Shown here piece by piece: positions 1-7,657 of a stretch of 64,000 nucleotides of DNA. Both the position numbers and the translations under genes were made by a program. This DNA comes from Streptomyces sp. NRRL F-6676 (GTDB lineage Bacteria; Actinomycetota; Actinomycetes; Streptomycetales; Streptomycetaceae), in assembly GCF_000725625.1 (NCBI RefSeq), contig NZ_JOHS01000027.1:1-64000 (forward strand). The letters run 5' to 3'. Within the stretch, counting starts at the first letter, position 1. Each line of letters opens with the position of its first letter. Below the pieces are notes generated by a model. It saw nothing but the letters and a program-made list of their open reading frames with translations, did not search any database and was not told the origin of the DNA.

Positions 1-618
1 TCCGCCGACCTGGCCCGCCTCGCCCTCCACCCCGACGACGACCTCGCCCCCAACCGCCCCGGCGAGGCCCTCCTCGTCGCCCTGGACCGGACCCCCGCCC
101 GCCACCGCCACCCCGCCGTCGCCCGCCTCCGCCCCGACCCCCGCCACCACGCCCTCACCGCCGAACAGACGGTCGGCGACACCCTGGACGCACTGGACGG
201 CGCCGGCTGGCACGTGCTGCACTCCCTTCCGCTCCCCGGCGGCGACCGCATCCACCACCTGGCCATCGGCCCCGGCGGCCTCCTCTGCGTCCACGCGCTG
301 TACGCCCACCGGCAGCGCGTCCAGGTCGCTGACCCCATGGTCACCACCGGCCGCCATGAGGCCGAGCCCCTGCTGCGCCGTCTGCGCGCCGACGCCCACC
401 GGGCCTCGTACGCCCTGACGGCCGAGGTCACCCCGCTCCTCGCCGTCGTCGCCCCGGCGCGGCTGGAGGTCACCGCCCCGCCCCGCGACGGCCTGCGGGT
501 CCTCCGCGCCGCGGACCTGTCCGGCACCCTCACCCGCCTGGGCGGCGTCCTGAAACCGGCGGACGCGGAGTCCCTGTACGCCCTGGCCCGCGACCGCCAC
601 ACCTGGACACGCCTCTGA
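1..618 (+). CDS. NERD-domain protein, 5' end outside window
   Basis: The reading frame is open from the first base and ends at TGA 616-618, so only the C-terminal 205 residues are visible. The segment starting GWHVLHSLPLPGGDRIHHLAIGP (shown here only as GWHVLHSLPLPGGDRI and the following IHHLAIGPGGLLCVHA) resembles the nuclease-related NERD domain, in which a conserved Gly-x-Asp-x-Ile-Asp-His-Leu stretch precedes a strand ending in a hydrophobic Gly-Gly turn. The Lys/Gln residues of an active nuclease are not obvious. NERD proteins are suspected DNA-processing or signalling proteins, with no firm role. The next gene begins on the other strand, so nothing in the neighbourhood fixes its job. 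Confidence 0.6.
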   Translation, partial: SADLARLALHPDDDLAPNRPGEALLVALDRTPARHRHPAVARLRPDPRHHALTAEQTVGDTLDALDGAGWHVLHSLPLPGGDRIHHLAIGPGGLLCVHALYAHRQRVQVADPMVTTGRHEAEPLLRRLRADAHRASYALTAEVTPLLAVVAPARLEVTAPPRDGLRVLRAADLSGTLTRLGGVLKPADAESLYALARDRHTWTRL

Positions 619-676
619 GGGGTCCGATGGATCCGATGGATCTGAGGGGTCCGAAGGGTCCGAGGGGACCCGTGCG

Positions 677-1561
677 TCACGGCAGTTCCGCCGCCGCCCC
701 CTCCGTCTCGCACAAGGGCGCCATCAGATCCCCGTACTCCCGCAGCCGCGGCGCCAGGTCCGCGGCCCGGAAGGCGAGCCGCTCCGGCGCCCGGCACTCG
801 GCGACCTCCTCCCAGGTCACCGGCGTGGAGACCAGCGGCTCGCGGCGCGCCCGCAGCGTGTAGGGGGCGGCCGTGGTCTTCTTCGCCGCGTTCTGGCTCC
901 AGTCCACGAACACCTTTCCCGGCCGCAGGCTGCGGGTCATCCGGTGCAGCACCAGGTCCGGCATGGCCTTCTCCGCCTCCACCGCGAGCCGTTTGGCGTA
1001 CTCCGTCGCCCGTTCGGACGGCACCGGCGCGATCGCCGCCAGCAGGTGCAGCCCCTTGGACCCGGAGGTCTTCGCGTACGCCGTGATCCCGTCCGCCGCC
1101 AGCCGCTCGCGCAGCCACAGCGCGACCTCGCAGGCCTCCACGACCGTCGCCGGAGCCCCCGGGTCCAGATCGAGCACCAGCCGGTCCGCCTCGCCCGGCG
1201 CCTGCGCCCGCCACTGCGGGGTGTGGAACTCGGTCACCTGGTTCGCCGCCCACATCAGCGACGGCAGGTCCTGCACGACGACCTGCCGCGCCGGTCCCTC
1301 CGAACGCGGCACCTCGGCCGTGGTGACCCACTCGGGCGTCCCCGGCGGCACGCTCTTGACGAAGAAGAGCTGGCCGTCGGGTCCGTCCGGGTACCGCAGG
1401 AAGGACAGCGGGCGGTCGCGCAGATGGGGGAGCAGGGCGTCGGCGGTGGTGGCGTAGTAGTGCAGCAGCTCGCCCTTGGTGAAGCCGGTCGCCGGGTGCA
1501 GCACCTTCTCCAGATTGCTGAGCGCGAGCCGCCGCCCCTCCACCTCTGTCATCGGCGTCAT
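677..1561 (-). CDS. ligD: LigD-type polymerase (primase/polymerase) domain protein
   Basis: This is a stand-alone LigD polymerase domain of about 294 residues, the archaeo-eukaryotic-primase-like enzyme that fills ends during bacterial non-homologous end joining. Visible family signatures are NLEKVLHPATGFTKGELLHY near the start, the metal-binding LVLDLDPG in mid-protein, and TSGSKGLHLL with the catalytic His. No ligase or nuclease domain is attached, as is common in Streptomyces, where these functions sit in separate genes. The start is ATG 1559-1561 or the in-frame ATG nine bases later; both fit the family N-terminus, and the open frame further upstream lacks similarity. It is transcribed divergently from ku, with under 90 bp between the starts, which supports a shared repair role. 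Confidence 0.88.
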   Translation of the reverse strand: MTPMTEVEGRRLALSNLEKVLHPATGFTKGELLHYYATTADALLPHLRDRPLSFLRYPDGPDGQLFFVKSVPPGTPEWVTTAEVPRSEGPARQVVVQDLPSLMWAANQVTEFHTPQWRAQAPGEADRLVLDLDPGAPATVVEACEVALWLRERLAADGITAYAKTSGSKGLHLLAAIAPVPSERATEYAKRLAVEAEKAMPDLVLHRMTRSLRPGKVFVDWSQNAAKKTTAAPYTLRARREPLVSTPVTWEEVAECRAPERLAFRAADLAPRLREYGDLMAPLCETEGAAAELP

Positions 1562-1648
1562 ACGATGACAATCCCACGAAAACGGGGCATAACGGCTGTA
1601 TGCCGTCCGCAATACCGCCGCCGTACTCGACTCGGAAGGGTGCTGTAC

Positions 1649-2593
1649 GTGAGATCCATATGGAACGGCGCCATCTCGTTCGGCCTGGTCAGCATCCCGA
1701 TCAAGCTGGTGAACGCCACCGAGAGCCACTCCGTCTCCTTCCGCCAGATCCACACGGAGGACGGCGGCCGCATCCGCTATCGCAAGGTCTGCGAGCTGGA
1801 GGACCGCGAGGTCACGTCCTCCGAGATCGGCAAGGGGTACGAGGACGCGGACGGCTCGATCGTCCCGATCACGGACGAGGACCTGGCCCAGCTGCCGATC
1901 CCGACGACCCGGACCATCGAGATCGTCGCCTTCGTCCCCGCCGACCGCATCGACCCGCTCCAGATGGGCGCGGCCTACTACCTCGGCGCCAACGGCGTCC
2001 CGGCCGCGAAGCCGTACACCCTCCTGCGCGAGGCGCTGAAGCGCAGCAACCGCGTGGCCATCGCGAAGTACGCGCTACGCGGGCGGGAGCGGCTCGGCAT
2101 GCTCCGGGTGGTGGACGACGTGATCGCCATGCACGGCCTGCTCTGGCCCGACGAGATCCGCGCCCCGGAGGGCGTGGCCCCGGACGCGAACGTCACCGTC
2201 CGCGACAAGGAACTCGACCTCGCGGACGCCCTGATGGACACGCTGGGCGAGGTCGACCTGAACGACCTCCACGACGACTACCGGGAAGCGGTCGAGGAAC
2301 TCATCGCCGCGAAGACCTCCGGCGAAGAACCCCGGGAACCCTCGGCCCCGCCCCGCAGCGGCAAGGTCCTGGACCTGATGGCAGCACTGGAGAGCAGTGT
2401 CCGGGCGGCCCAACAGTCCCGCGCGGAACCCTCCGGGAACGACGAGGAACACGCCGAGGTCAGAAACCTCCCGAAGAAGAAGACCCCGGCGAAGAAGACG
2501 ACAGTGGCGAAGAAGTCCCCGGCGGCCAAGAAGTCAGCAACCACCAAGAAAACCGCGACGAAGAAGACCACCACCCGCAAACGCTCGGCGTGA
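1649..2593 (+). CDS. ku: Ku protein, non-homologous end joining
   Basis: The protein is 314 residues and begins VRSIWNGAISFGLVSIPIKL, the hallmark N-terminus of bacterial Ku. Ku forms a homodimeric ring on double-strand ends and recruits LigD. The core beta-barrel runs to about residue 250. The tail is a Lys/Ala/Thr-rich run built on KKTPAKK and KKTATKK repeats, the extended basic C-terminus known from actinobacterial Ku proteins that contacts DNA. The GTG start at 1649 is chosen because GGAAGG lies about nine bases upstream; a GTG at 1640 is less well placed. The divergent neighbour is the LigD polymerase-domain gene, so the two probably share a control region at 1562-1648. Confidence 0.93.
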   Translation: MRSIWNGAISFGLVSIPIKLVNATESHSVSFRQIHTEDGGRIRYRKVCELEDREVTSSEIGKGYEDADGSIVPITDEDLAQLPIPTTRTIEIVAFVPADRIDPLQMGAAYYLGANGVPAAKPYTLLREALKRSNRVAIAKYALRGRERLGMLRVVDDVIAMHGLLWPDEIRAPEGVAPDANVTVRDKELDLADALMDTLGEVDLNDLHDDYREAVEELIAAKTSGEEPREPSAPPRSGKVLDLMAALESSVRAAQQSRAEPSGNDEEHAEVRNLPKKKTPAKKTTVAKKSPAAKKSATTKKTATKKTTTRKRSA

Positions 2594-2817
2594 CAAGGGA
2601 CGCGGGGCTGTGTCGTGTGCGCGGCTCCGCCACGGGGACGCGAGCCACCACCGTGCCCCGTAAGGGGCGCGGGGAACTGCGCGACCAGCCCCCACCCACC
2701 CGCACCCGACCACGCACCCAACGGGGTCCAAGGGGCGAAGCCCCTTGAAGGGATGGGAAGGGTAGGGGCGGCGGGGGCGAAAAACTCCCGGGCGACCCCC
2801 CGCCCAAGAGCCCCCGC
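2594..2817. repeat. Streptomyces-type intergenic repeat between convergent genes, with hairpin
   Basis: This 224-bp gap separates the 3' ends of ku and the FabF-like gene. It contains the phrases AAGGGGCGCGGGGAACTGCG and AAGGGGCGAAGCCCCTTG, which I recognise from a family of GC-rich sequences scattered between genes in many Streptomyces genomes. The second phrase is a perfect 8-bp stem (2729-2736 with 2740-2747) closed by GAA and could end transcription from both sides. No coding potential is evident. Confidence 0.5.
2729..2747. terminator. Hairpin terminator candidate between ku and FabF-like gene
   Basis: A perfect inverted repeat CAAGGGGC-GAA-GCCCCTTG lies between two convergent 3' ends. 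It lacks a T-tract, which is usual for Streptomyces terminators, and is symmetrical enough to serve both strands. Confidence 0.5.
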
Positions 2818-4659
2818 TCACCCCCACCTCCGCAGAGCCAACACCGCGTTGTGCCCCCCGAACCCGAACGAGTTGCTCAGCGCCACACCACCCCCCGGCC
2901 CCCCGACTTCCCGCGGCGCGCCCCGCACCACATCCAGTCCCACCGCCCCGTCCACCACCTCACACCCCACAGTCGGCGGAATCACCCCCTCCGCCAACGT
3001 CAACGCCGTCACCACCGCCTCCACCCCGCCGGCGGCCCCCTGCAAGTGCCCCACGGCACCCTTGACGGCAGTCACCGGCACCACCCCGCCCAGCACACCC
3101 CGCACCGCCCCCGCCTCCGCGAGATCCCCCTCCACCGTCCCCGTCGCGTGCGCGTTCACATGCACGACGTCCACCGCGTGCGCCCCCGCGTCCCGCAACG
3201 CCCGCCGCAACGCCAACGCCACCCCGCTCCCGGAGGGATCCGGCGCCGCCATGTGGTGGGCGTCCGCCGACAGCCCCCACCCCGCCGCCTCGCAGTAGAT
3301 CCGCGCCCCCCGCGCCCGCGCGTGCTCCTCCGCCTCCAGGAGCAGGAACCCCGCCCCCTCCCCGTTCACGAACCCGTTGCGGTCCTTGGCGAACGGCCGC
3401 GACGGCGAGGTCCCCTCCTCCAGCCCGTGCGTGGACAGCGCCCGCATCGAGGCGAACGACGCCATGATCGCCGGCGTCACCACCGCCTCCGCACCCCCGG
3501 CGAGCACCGCGTCGACATGCCCGTACCGGATCCGGTCGATCGCCTGCCCGATCGCCTCCGTGCCGGAGGCGCACGCGCTGGTCACCGTGCGCGCCTCGCC
3601 GGTGATCCGCAGCGCCAGCGACACCTGGGAGGCGGCCTGCGAGGGCACGCACATCGGCGTGGTCAGCGGCGACACCGCGCGCGGCCCCTTCTCCCGCAGC
3701 CTGCGGTCGCCACCGACGAGGACGGACGCGTCACCGAGGATCGCCCCGACCGACACCCCGACCCGCTCCGGGTCGAGCCCGCTCTCCACCGTGCCGGCGA
3801 CGTCGAACCCGGCGTCCCGCCAGGCCTCCCGCGCCGCGAGCACCGCGAACTGGGCGGCCCGGTTCATCCGCCGGGCCTGCGTGCGCGGCAGCAGGGCCGC
3901 CGGGTCCACGGGTACGGTCCCGGCGATGCGTACCGGCAGCCCCGCGAACTCCTCCCCCGCCAACTCCCGTATGCCGCACCGCCCGTCGAGCAGCCCCTGC
4001 CACAGCTCGGCCACCCCGACGCCGAGCGGCGTGATCGCGCCGAGCCCGGTGACCACGACCCGGCGCGGCACCACCCCGCCCGCCGACCGCCGGGGGCGCG
4101 GGTGGTGGCGTACGAGCCGGTCGGTGCGGGCGGCCCCGGCGGCCAGCTCGCGCAACTCGTCGTCGGAGAGCGGCTGTTCGGCACGGTTCTCCAGGTCCCG
4201 GTACCAGCCGCCCCAGCGCCGTACGTACGTCTCCTCCTCGGCGCGCGGGTCCACCACCCGCAGCGTGGTGACCCGGTCGCCGTCCCGGAAGCCGACGGCG
4301 TGAAGATCGCTGGAGGTGACGAGGGGGATGCGGCTGACGTCCATGCGCCGGCAGGCGACGACGACGTCAGCGGAGCGGGCGAGCAACTCCTCGTGGTCCG
4401 TGCCGCCGAGCGGCGGGCGGAGGGTGACGCGGATGGTCTCCGGGGACTCCGGCACGGTGTGCGTCACCACGAACCAGCGGTCCGCGGCCACGTCCCGCTC
4501 GGTCAGGGCGAGCAGGTCACCGGGGACGACCTCGGCGGTGGTCACGGTGTGCGGCTGGAAGTAGGGGACGTGCGGGACGTACGGGGTGTCGGAGGAGGTC
4601 GCGGTGTCGGAGGCGGCGGTGCGGACCGGACGGCGAGGTGCGTCGTGCATGTCGTGCAT
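2818..4659 (-). CDS. Orphan FabF-like ketosynthase with a novel N-terminal domain
   Basis: The protein is 613 residues. Residues from about 205 to the end form a complete type II ketosynthase: catalytic Cys in TSACASGTEA (about residue 361), His in NAHATGT and in GAVGHLQGAAGG, and a closing SNSFGFGGHN. It should catalyse decarboxylative condensation on an acyl carrier protein. The first 200 residues are not part of a normal FabF (about 415 residues). They contain a stretch around VVPGDLLALTERDV, then VVACRRMDVSRIP and YVRRWGGWYRDLENRA, and I do not recognise them. The ATG at 4657-4659 is chosen because AGGAAG lies about ten bases upstream. No ACP or other fatty-acid gene is adjacent, so it is either an orphan or serves a distant pathway. 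It lies 19 kb from the red cluster and is not part of its known set. Confidence 0.82.
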   Translation of the reverse strand: MHDMHDAPRRPVRTAASDTATSSDTPYVPHVPYFQPHTVTTAEVVPGDLLALTERDVAADRWFVVTHTVPESPETIRVTLRPPLGGTDHEELLARSADVVVACRRMDVSRIPLVTSSDLHAVGFRDGDRVTTLRVVDPRAEEETYVRRWGGWYRDLENRAEQPLSDDELRELAAGAARTDRLVRHHPRPRRSAGGVVPRRVVVTGLGAITPLGVGVAELWQGLLDGRCGIRELAGEEFAGLPVRIAGTVPVDPAALLPRTQARRMNRAAQFAVLAAREAWRDAGFDVAGTVESGLDPERVGVSVGAILGDASVLVGGDRRLREKGPRAVSPLTTPMCVPSQAASQVSLALRITGEARTVTSACASGTEAIGQAIDRIRYGHVDAVLAGGAEAVVTPAIMASFASMRALSTHGLEEGTSPSRPFAKDRNGFVNGEGAGFLLLEAEEHARARGARIYCEAAGWGLSADAHHMAAPDPSGSGVALALRRALRDAGAHAVDVVHVNAHATGTVEGDLAEAGAVRGVLGGVVPVTAVKGAVGHLQGAAGGVEAVVTALTLAEGVIPPTVGCEVVDGAVGLDVVRGAPREVGGPGGGVALSNSFGFGGHNAVLALRRWG

Positions 4660-4869
4660 GGGAAGGCTGCTTCCTGTGGCGTGGGTGGTGGCCGGCAGGG
4701 GGAACCGCCCTGCCGGGTACCCTCCTTCGCAGTGTGCGCGCCCGCCAGGACCGCTCCGTCTTCCGTACGAGGCCGCCACGCGCCCAACTCTGGCGCTTTC
4801 CGGCCAAGTTCACGCAGGGGTGGCGTGAACGGTGTGCCAGATCTCACAATCCATGACAAAACGGATCTT

Positions 4870-4890
4870 GACAGACCATGTGTGTCTGTC
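4870..4890. promoter_or_regulatory. Inverted repeat upstream of FabF-like gene
   Basis: GACAGAC (4870-4876) and GTCTGTC (4884-4890) form a perfect 7-bp inverted repeat with a 7-base spacer. It sits between the end of the cupin gene and the start of the FabF-like gene, both read leftward. It could be an operator for the downstream gene or a weak terminator for the cupin gene. Confidence 0.35.
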
Positions 4891-4908
4891 GACCTCCGTC
4901 ACTTTCCG

Positions 4909-5370
4909 TCAACGCCCCTCGGGTGGCCGTGACTTGATCCGCATGCCCGGACGGCGGCGGTGGACGGTGACGTAGGACAGCCCGTCCGGGCCGGCGGCGA
5001 GGCGGCGGGTCGAACCGTGCGGCAGCCAGCACAGGGCGCCCTCCGCGAGGGGTACGACGGTGCCGCCGTCCCCGGGCGACTCCAGCCGGCCGCCGCCCGC
5101 GACGACGAGGAGCAGTACGTCGAGATCGGGCTCCGTGTGGGTGTCGACGCCCTGGTCCGGCGGCAGGTGCACCAGGTTGGCGTCGAGCTGGCGCCCGGAC
5201 TCGGCGAGCCGCCACAGCGCGCCCGCCGGTGCGGACGGCCGCGCGGCGAGGGCCTGGACGTCGCACAGCAGACTCGGCACGGGGGGCGGCGTCGGAGCGG
5301 CGCCGGGGGCCGGGTCGGGGTCCGTCTCGTGTGCCTCGGGCGGCGTCGGCGGCATCGGCGTTCCTCTCAT
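4909..5370 (-). CDS. Cupin-fold protein
   Basis: The product is 153 residues with a Pro-rich N-terminal 30 residues. A single cupin barrel follows: LVHLPPDQGVDTHTEPDLDV gives the first motif (metal-binding His and Glu), and GALCWLPHGSTRRLAAGPDG the second. No enzyme signature separates it from the many small metal-binding or sensing cupins. It is divergent from a Cys-containing HTH regulator starting near 5.48 kb, and such pairs are often co-regulated, but the substrate cannot be read from the sequence. The true start could be the first or second Met (MRGTPMPP). Confidence 0.7.
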   Translation of the reverse strand: MRGTPMPPTPPEAHETDPDPAPGAAPTPPPVPSLLCDVQALAARPSAPAGALWRLAESGRQLDANLVHLPPDQGVDTHTEPDLDVLLLVVAGGGRLESPGDGGTVVPLAEGALCWLPHGSTRRLAAGPDGLSYVTVHRRRPGMRIKSRPPEGR

Positions 5371-5416
5371 CCCTCTTGTCCCTCTCGTCCCACGCGTCTG
5401 AACTGCGCCTGATTAT

Positions 5417-5424
5417 TACATGTA
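5417..5424. promoter_or_regulatory. TACATGTA palindrome in divergent promoter region
   Basis: The 106-bp gap between the cupin gene and the regulator gene is A/T-rich compared with its surroundings and contains the perfect palindrome TACATGTA next to TAATAAT on the minus strand, a plausible -10 element for the cupin gene. This is the obvious place for the neighbouring regulator to bind, though that is inference. Confidence 0.3.
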
Positions 5425-5476
5425 CCATTTGGAGAAAATGAGCAGCCGGGGGCCGACGGGAAGAAGGGTGATCGCC

Positions 5477-6160
5477 GTGTCCGCACACCAGGAGAGCGCA
5501 CCGCTCTCCCCGCGCCGTCGGGCGGTGTTCGACGCCGTGCGGGGGGCGTCCGCCCCGGTCGGTATCACCGAGGTCGCCGAGCGGCTCGGCGTGCACCCCA
5601 ACACGGTCCGGTTCCATCTCGACGCGCTGGTGGCACAGGGCCGGGTGGAGCGGACGGTGGAGCAGCCGTCCGGTCCCGGCCGCCCGCGCACCGTCCACAC
5701 CGCCCGGCGCGGCATGGACCGGGGCGGCGCACGCCACTACCAGCTGCTCGCCCGGGTACTGGTCAGCCGGCTGGCGTCCGCCGGGCCGGAGGCCGAGGCG
5801 GCCGCCGAGGCCACCGAGGCGGGCCGGGACTGGGGCCGCCATCTGGTCGACCCGTTCACCCCGTCCCGTCGCCCCACGGCACGGGAGTCGGTCGAGCGGG
5901 TCACCGCCATGCTCGACGACCTGGGCTTCGCCCCGCGGCCCGACGGCGACGACGCCGGCAGCCCCGACCGGATCCGGCTGCGGCACTGCCCCTTCCTCGA
6001 ACTCGCCGAGGAGTACGGCAGGGTCGTCTGCCCGCTCCACCTCGGCCTGATGCAGGGCGCACTGGCGGAACTGCGCGCCCCCGTCGAGGCCGCGCGCCTG
6101 GAACCGTTCGCGGAACCGGACGCGTGCGTCGCCCACCTGACCCCCGCCCGAGCGGCGTAA
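5477..6160 (+). CDS. Winged-helix regulator with C-terminal cysteine motif
   Basis: The product is about 227 residues. The N-terminal winged helix-turn-helix is clear (ITEVAERLGVHPNTVRFHLD, then the wing EQPSGPGRPRTVHT). The C-terminal half ends with spaced cysteines, HCPFLELA...GRVVCPLHLG...PDACVAHL, an arrangement seen in SufR-like regulators that carry an iron-sulfur cluster or bind metal. A redox or metal signal is therefore likely. GTG 5477 is chosen because GAAGAAGG lies about nine bases upstream. In-frame starts at 5420, 5438 and 5468 exist, but the first two would run through the likely promoter. It is divergent from the cupin gene and precedes a small membrane protein gene by 54 bp. 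Confidence 0.78.
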   Translation: MSAHQESAPLSPRRRAVFDAVRGASAPVGITEVAERLGVHPNTVRFHLDALVAQGRVERTVEQPSGPGRPRTVHTARRGMDRGGARHYQLLARVLVSRLASAGPEAEAAAEATEAGRDWGRHLVDPFTPSRRPTARESVERVTAMLDDLGFAPRPDGDDAGSPDRIRLRHCPFLELAEEYGRVVCPLHLGLMQGALAELRAPVEAARLEPFAEPDACVAHLTPARAA

Positions 6161-6214
6161 CGCCCCCGCTCTTCTCGACTTCTCGACTTTCTCGACCACA
6201 AAGGCAGCGACACG

Positions 6215-6655
6215 ATGAACCCGACCTCCGCGGCCGTAGCAGGCGCCGTCACCTTCCTCTGGCTGGGGATGGTGCTGGCGATCTCCTTCCTGGAGGCGCC
6301 CCTGAAGTTCCGGGCGCCGGGGGTGACGATCCCGGTCGGGCTCGGCATCGGCCGTATCGTCTTCCGTGCGCTGAACCTCACGGAGGCGGGCCTGGCGGTG
6401 GCCGCGATCGTGGCGACAGCAGTGGGCAGCCCCTCGGCGGCGATCGTCGCGCTCGTCGCCGTCGCCGCGGTGGTGCTGGCCGGGCAGCTGCTCGTCGTAC
6501 GGCCCCGGCTGAACCGGCGCTCCGACGCGGTGCTCGCGGGCGAGGACCCGGCCCTGCGCCGCTCCCGGGCGCATCTGTACTACGTGGGCCTGGAGTTGGT
6601 GAAGGTCGCGGCACTGCTCGCGCTGGGCTGCACGGTACTGGCGACGACGACCTGA
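6215..6655 (+). CDS. Small four-helix membrane protein
   Basis: The product is 146 residues with about four hydrophobic segments: residues 5-25 (AGAVTFLWLGMVLAISFLEA), 40-65, 70-92 and 120-142. A short polar stretch, VRPRLNRRSDAVLAGEDP, sits before the last helix and probably faces the cytoplasm. I do not recognise a functional motif. It lies 54 bp downstream of the Cys-containing HTH regulator on the same strand and is probably its co-transcribed target. Confidence 0.7.
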   Translation: MNPTSAAVAGAVTFLWLGMVLAISFLEAPLKFRAPGVTIPVGLGIGRIVFRALNLTEAGLAVAAIVATAVGSPSAAIVALVAVAAVVLAGQLLVVRPRLNRRSDAVLAGEDPALRRSRAHLYYVGLELVKVAALLALGCTVLATTT

Positions 6656-6680
6656 CGCGGGGCCCCGGCCCGGTGGCGGC

Positions 6681-7229
6681 TCAGTCGTCGTCCCGGACGT
6701 CGTAGACCAGCAGCCCGTCGTCGCGCAGCCGGGCGCCGGGTGTGGGCCGGTGGGGGGTGAGCCGGCCGTCGTGCATGAGGTGGCACACCTCGGTGCCGCG
6801 GGCGAGTACCGCGAAGTCCGCGATGAGCCGCCGGTGGCAGCGCCACCACACCGACTCCGCGCACATCACGGCGGTACGGGCGGTCGCGGCCTCGCGCAGC
6901 AGGTCGTCCATCGCCGCGACGAACTCCGGGTCGCGGGTGTAACCGGCGTAGCCGCGGAAGGACGCGTTCTCCCAGAAGGTGTCGGGGGAGTCGGGCGCCG
7001 CCCGCCGGAAGCCGCCCAGCCGCCGCTCCCACCGGTAGCCGAGACCGCGGCGGGGCAGCCAGCGCGCGAGCGCGTCGCGGCCGGCGTCCGGGTTGCGGCG
7101 GCTGCCGGGGGCGGTGCGGACGTCCACCACGGCGGCCACCCGGGCGCCGCCCAGCAGTCCGGCCAGCTCCTCCTCACCGGCGGTGCCGTGCCCGAAGGTG
7201 AGCAGCGGCTCGGGGGCCCCGTCCGTCAC
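6681..7229 (-). CDS. DUF488 family protein
   Basis: The product is 182 residues from a GTG start. It matches the DUF488 pattern: TFGHG near the N-terminus, VDVRTAPGSRRNPD, then FRGYAGYT and a C-terminal CAESVWWRCHRRLIAD, where a Cys-x8-His pairing is conserved. The biochemical role of the family is unknown. The start lies one base beyond the stop of the upstream small cupin gene, so translation is probably coupled. Confidence 0.82.
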   Translation of the reverse strand: MTDGAPEPLLTFGHGTAGEEELAGLLGGARVAAVVDVRTAPGSRRNPDAGRDALARWLPRRGLGYRWERRLGGFRRAAPDSPDTFWENASFRGYAGYTRDPEFVAAMDDLLREAATARTAVMCAESVWWRCHRRLIADFAVLARGTEVCHLMHDGRLTPHRPTPGARLRDDGLLVYDVRDDD

Positions 7230-7230
7230 G

Positions 7231-7563
7231 TCAGTCGCGCTTGGCCACGGTGAGCAGTACGGCGGCGTCCTCGAGCGCCTCCAGCCCGTGCCGCGCCTGC
7301 GGGACGGTGAGCAGATCCCCGTTCCGCCCCTCCCACGAGGTATCCCCGCTGGTGAGCCGCACCCGCCCGCGCAGTACGAGCAGCGTCGCCTCGCCCGGGT
7401 TCTCGTGCTCGGAGAGCGAGGTCCCGGCGGTCAGCGCGAGCACGGTCTGCCGCAACACGTTCTCGTGTCCACCGTGCACGGTGGCGGCACTGCGCCCGGT
7501 GGAGGCGGCGGCGGCACGCTCGAGGTGCTCGCGGACAAGGGCGTCGAGTGAGATCTTCCGCAT
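7231..7563 (-). CDS. Small cupin-domain protein
   Basis: The protein is 110 residues and almost entirely one cupin barrel: LSEHENPGEATLLVLRGRV supplies the His/Glu motif, and GDLLTVPQARHGLEALEDA the second. Proteins of this size usually bind a metal or act as small sensors. The ATG at 7561-7563 starts the conserved MRKISLDALVREHLERA, while the open frame upstream is unlike the family. It runs directly into the DUF488 gene. Confidence 0.8.
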   Translation of the reverse strand: MRKISLDALVREHLERAAAASTGRSAATVHGGHENVLRQTVLALTAGTSLSEHENPGEATLLVLRGRVRLTSGDTSWEGRNGDLLTVPQARHGLEALEDAAVLLTVAKRD

Positions 7564-7657
7564 ACCCACCAGTCTCCGCGCACGGGGCGACGGTTCGCCA
7601 GCGGGGCGCGGCGGAGCCACGTGGTGACCGGCCCCCGCCTGCCGGTGGGCCACGGCC

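Noticed and set aside
814..1630. Plus-strand open frame running into ku that would extend Ku by over 200 residues
   Set aside because: The extension is antisense to the LigD polymerase gene. Ku proteins start at the RSIWNGAISFGLV segment, which has its own ribosome site.
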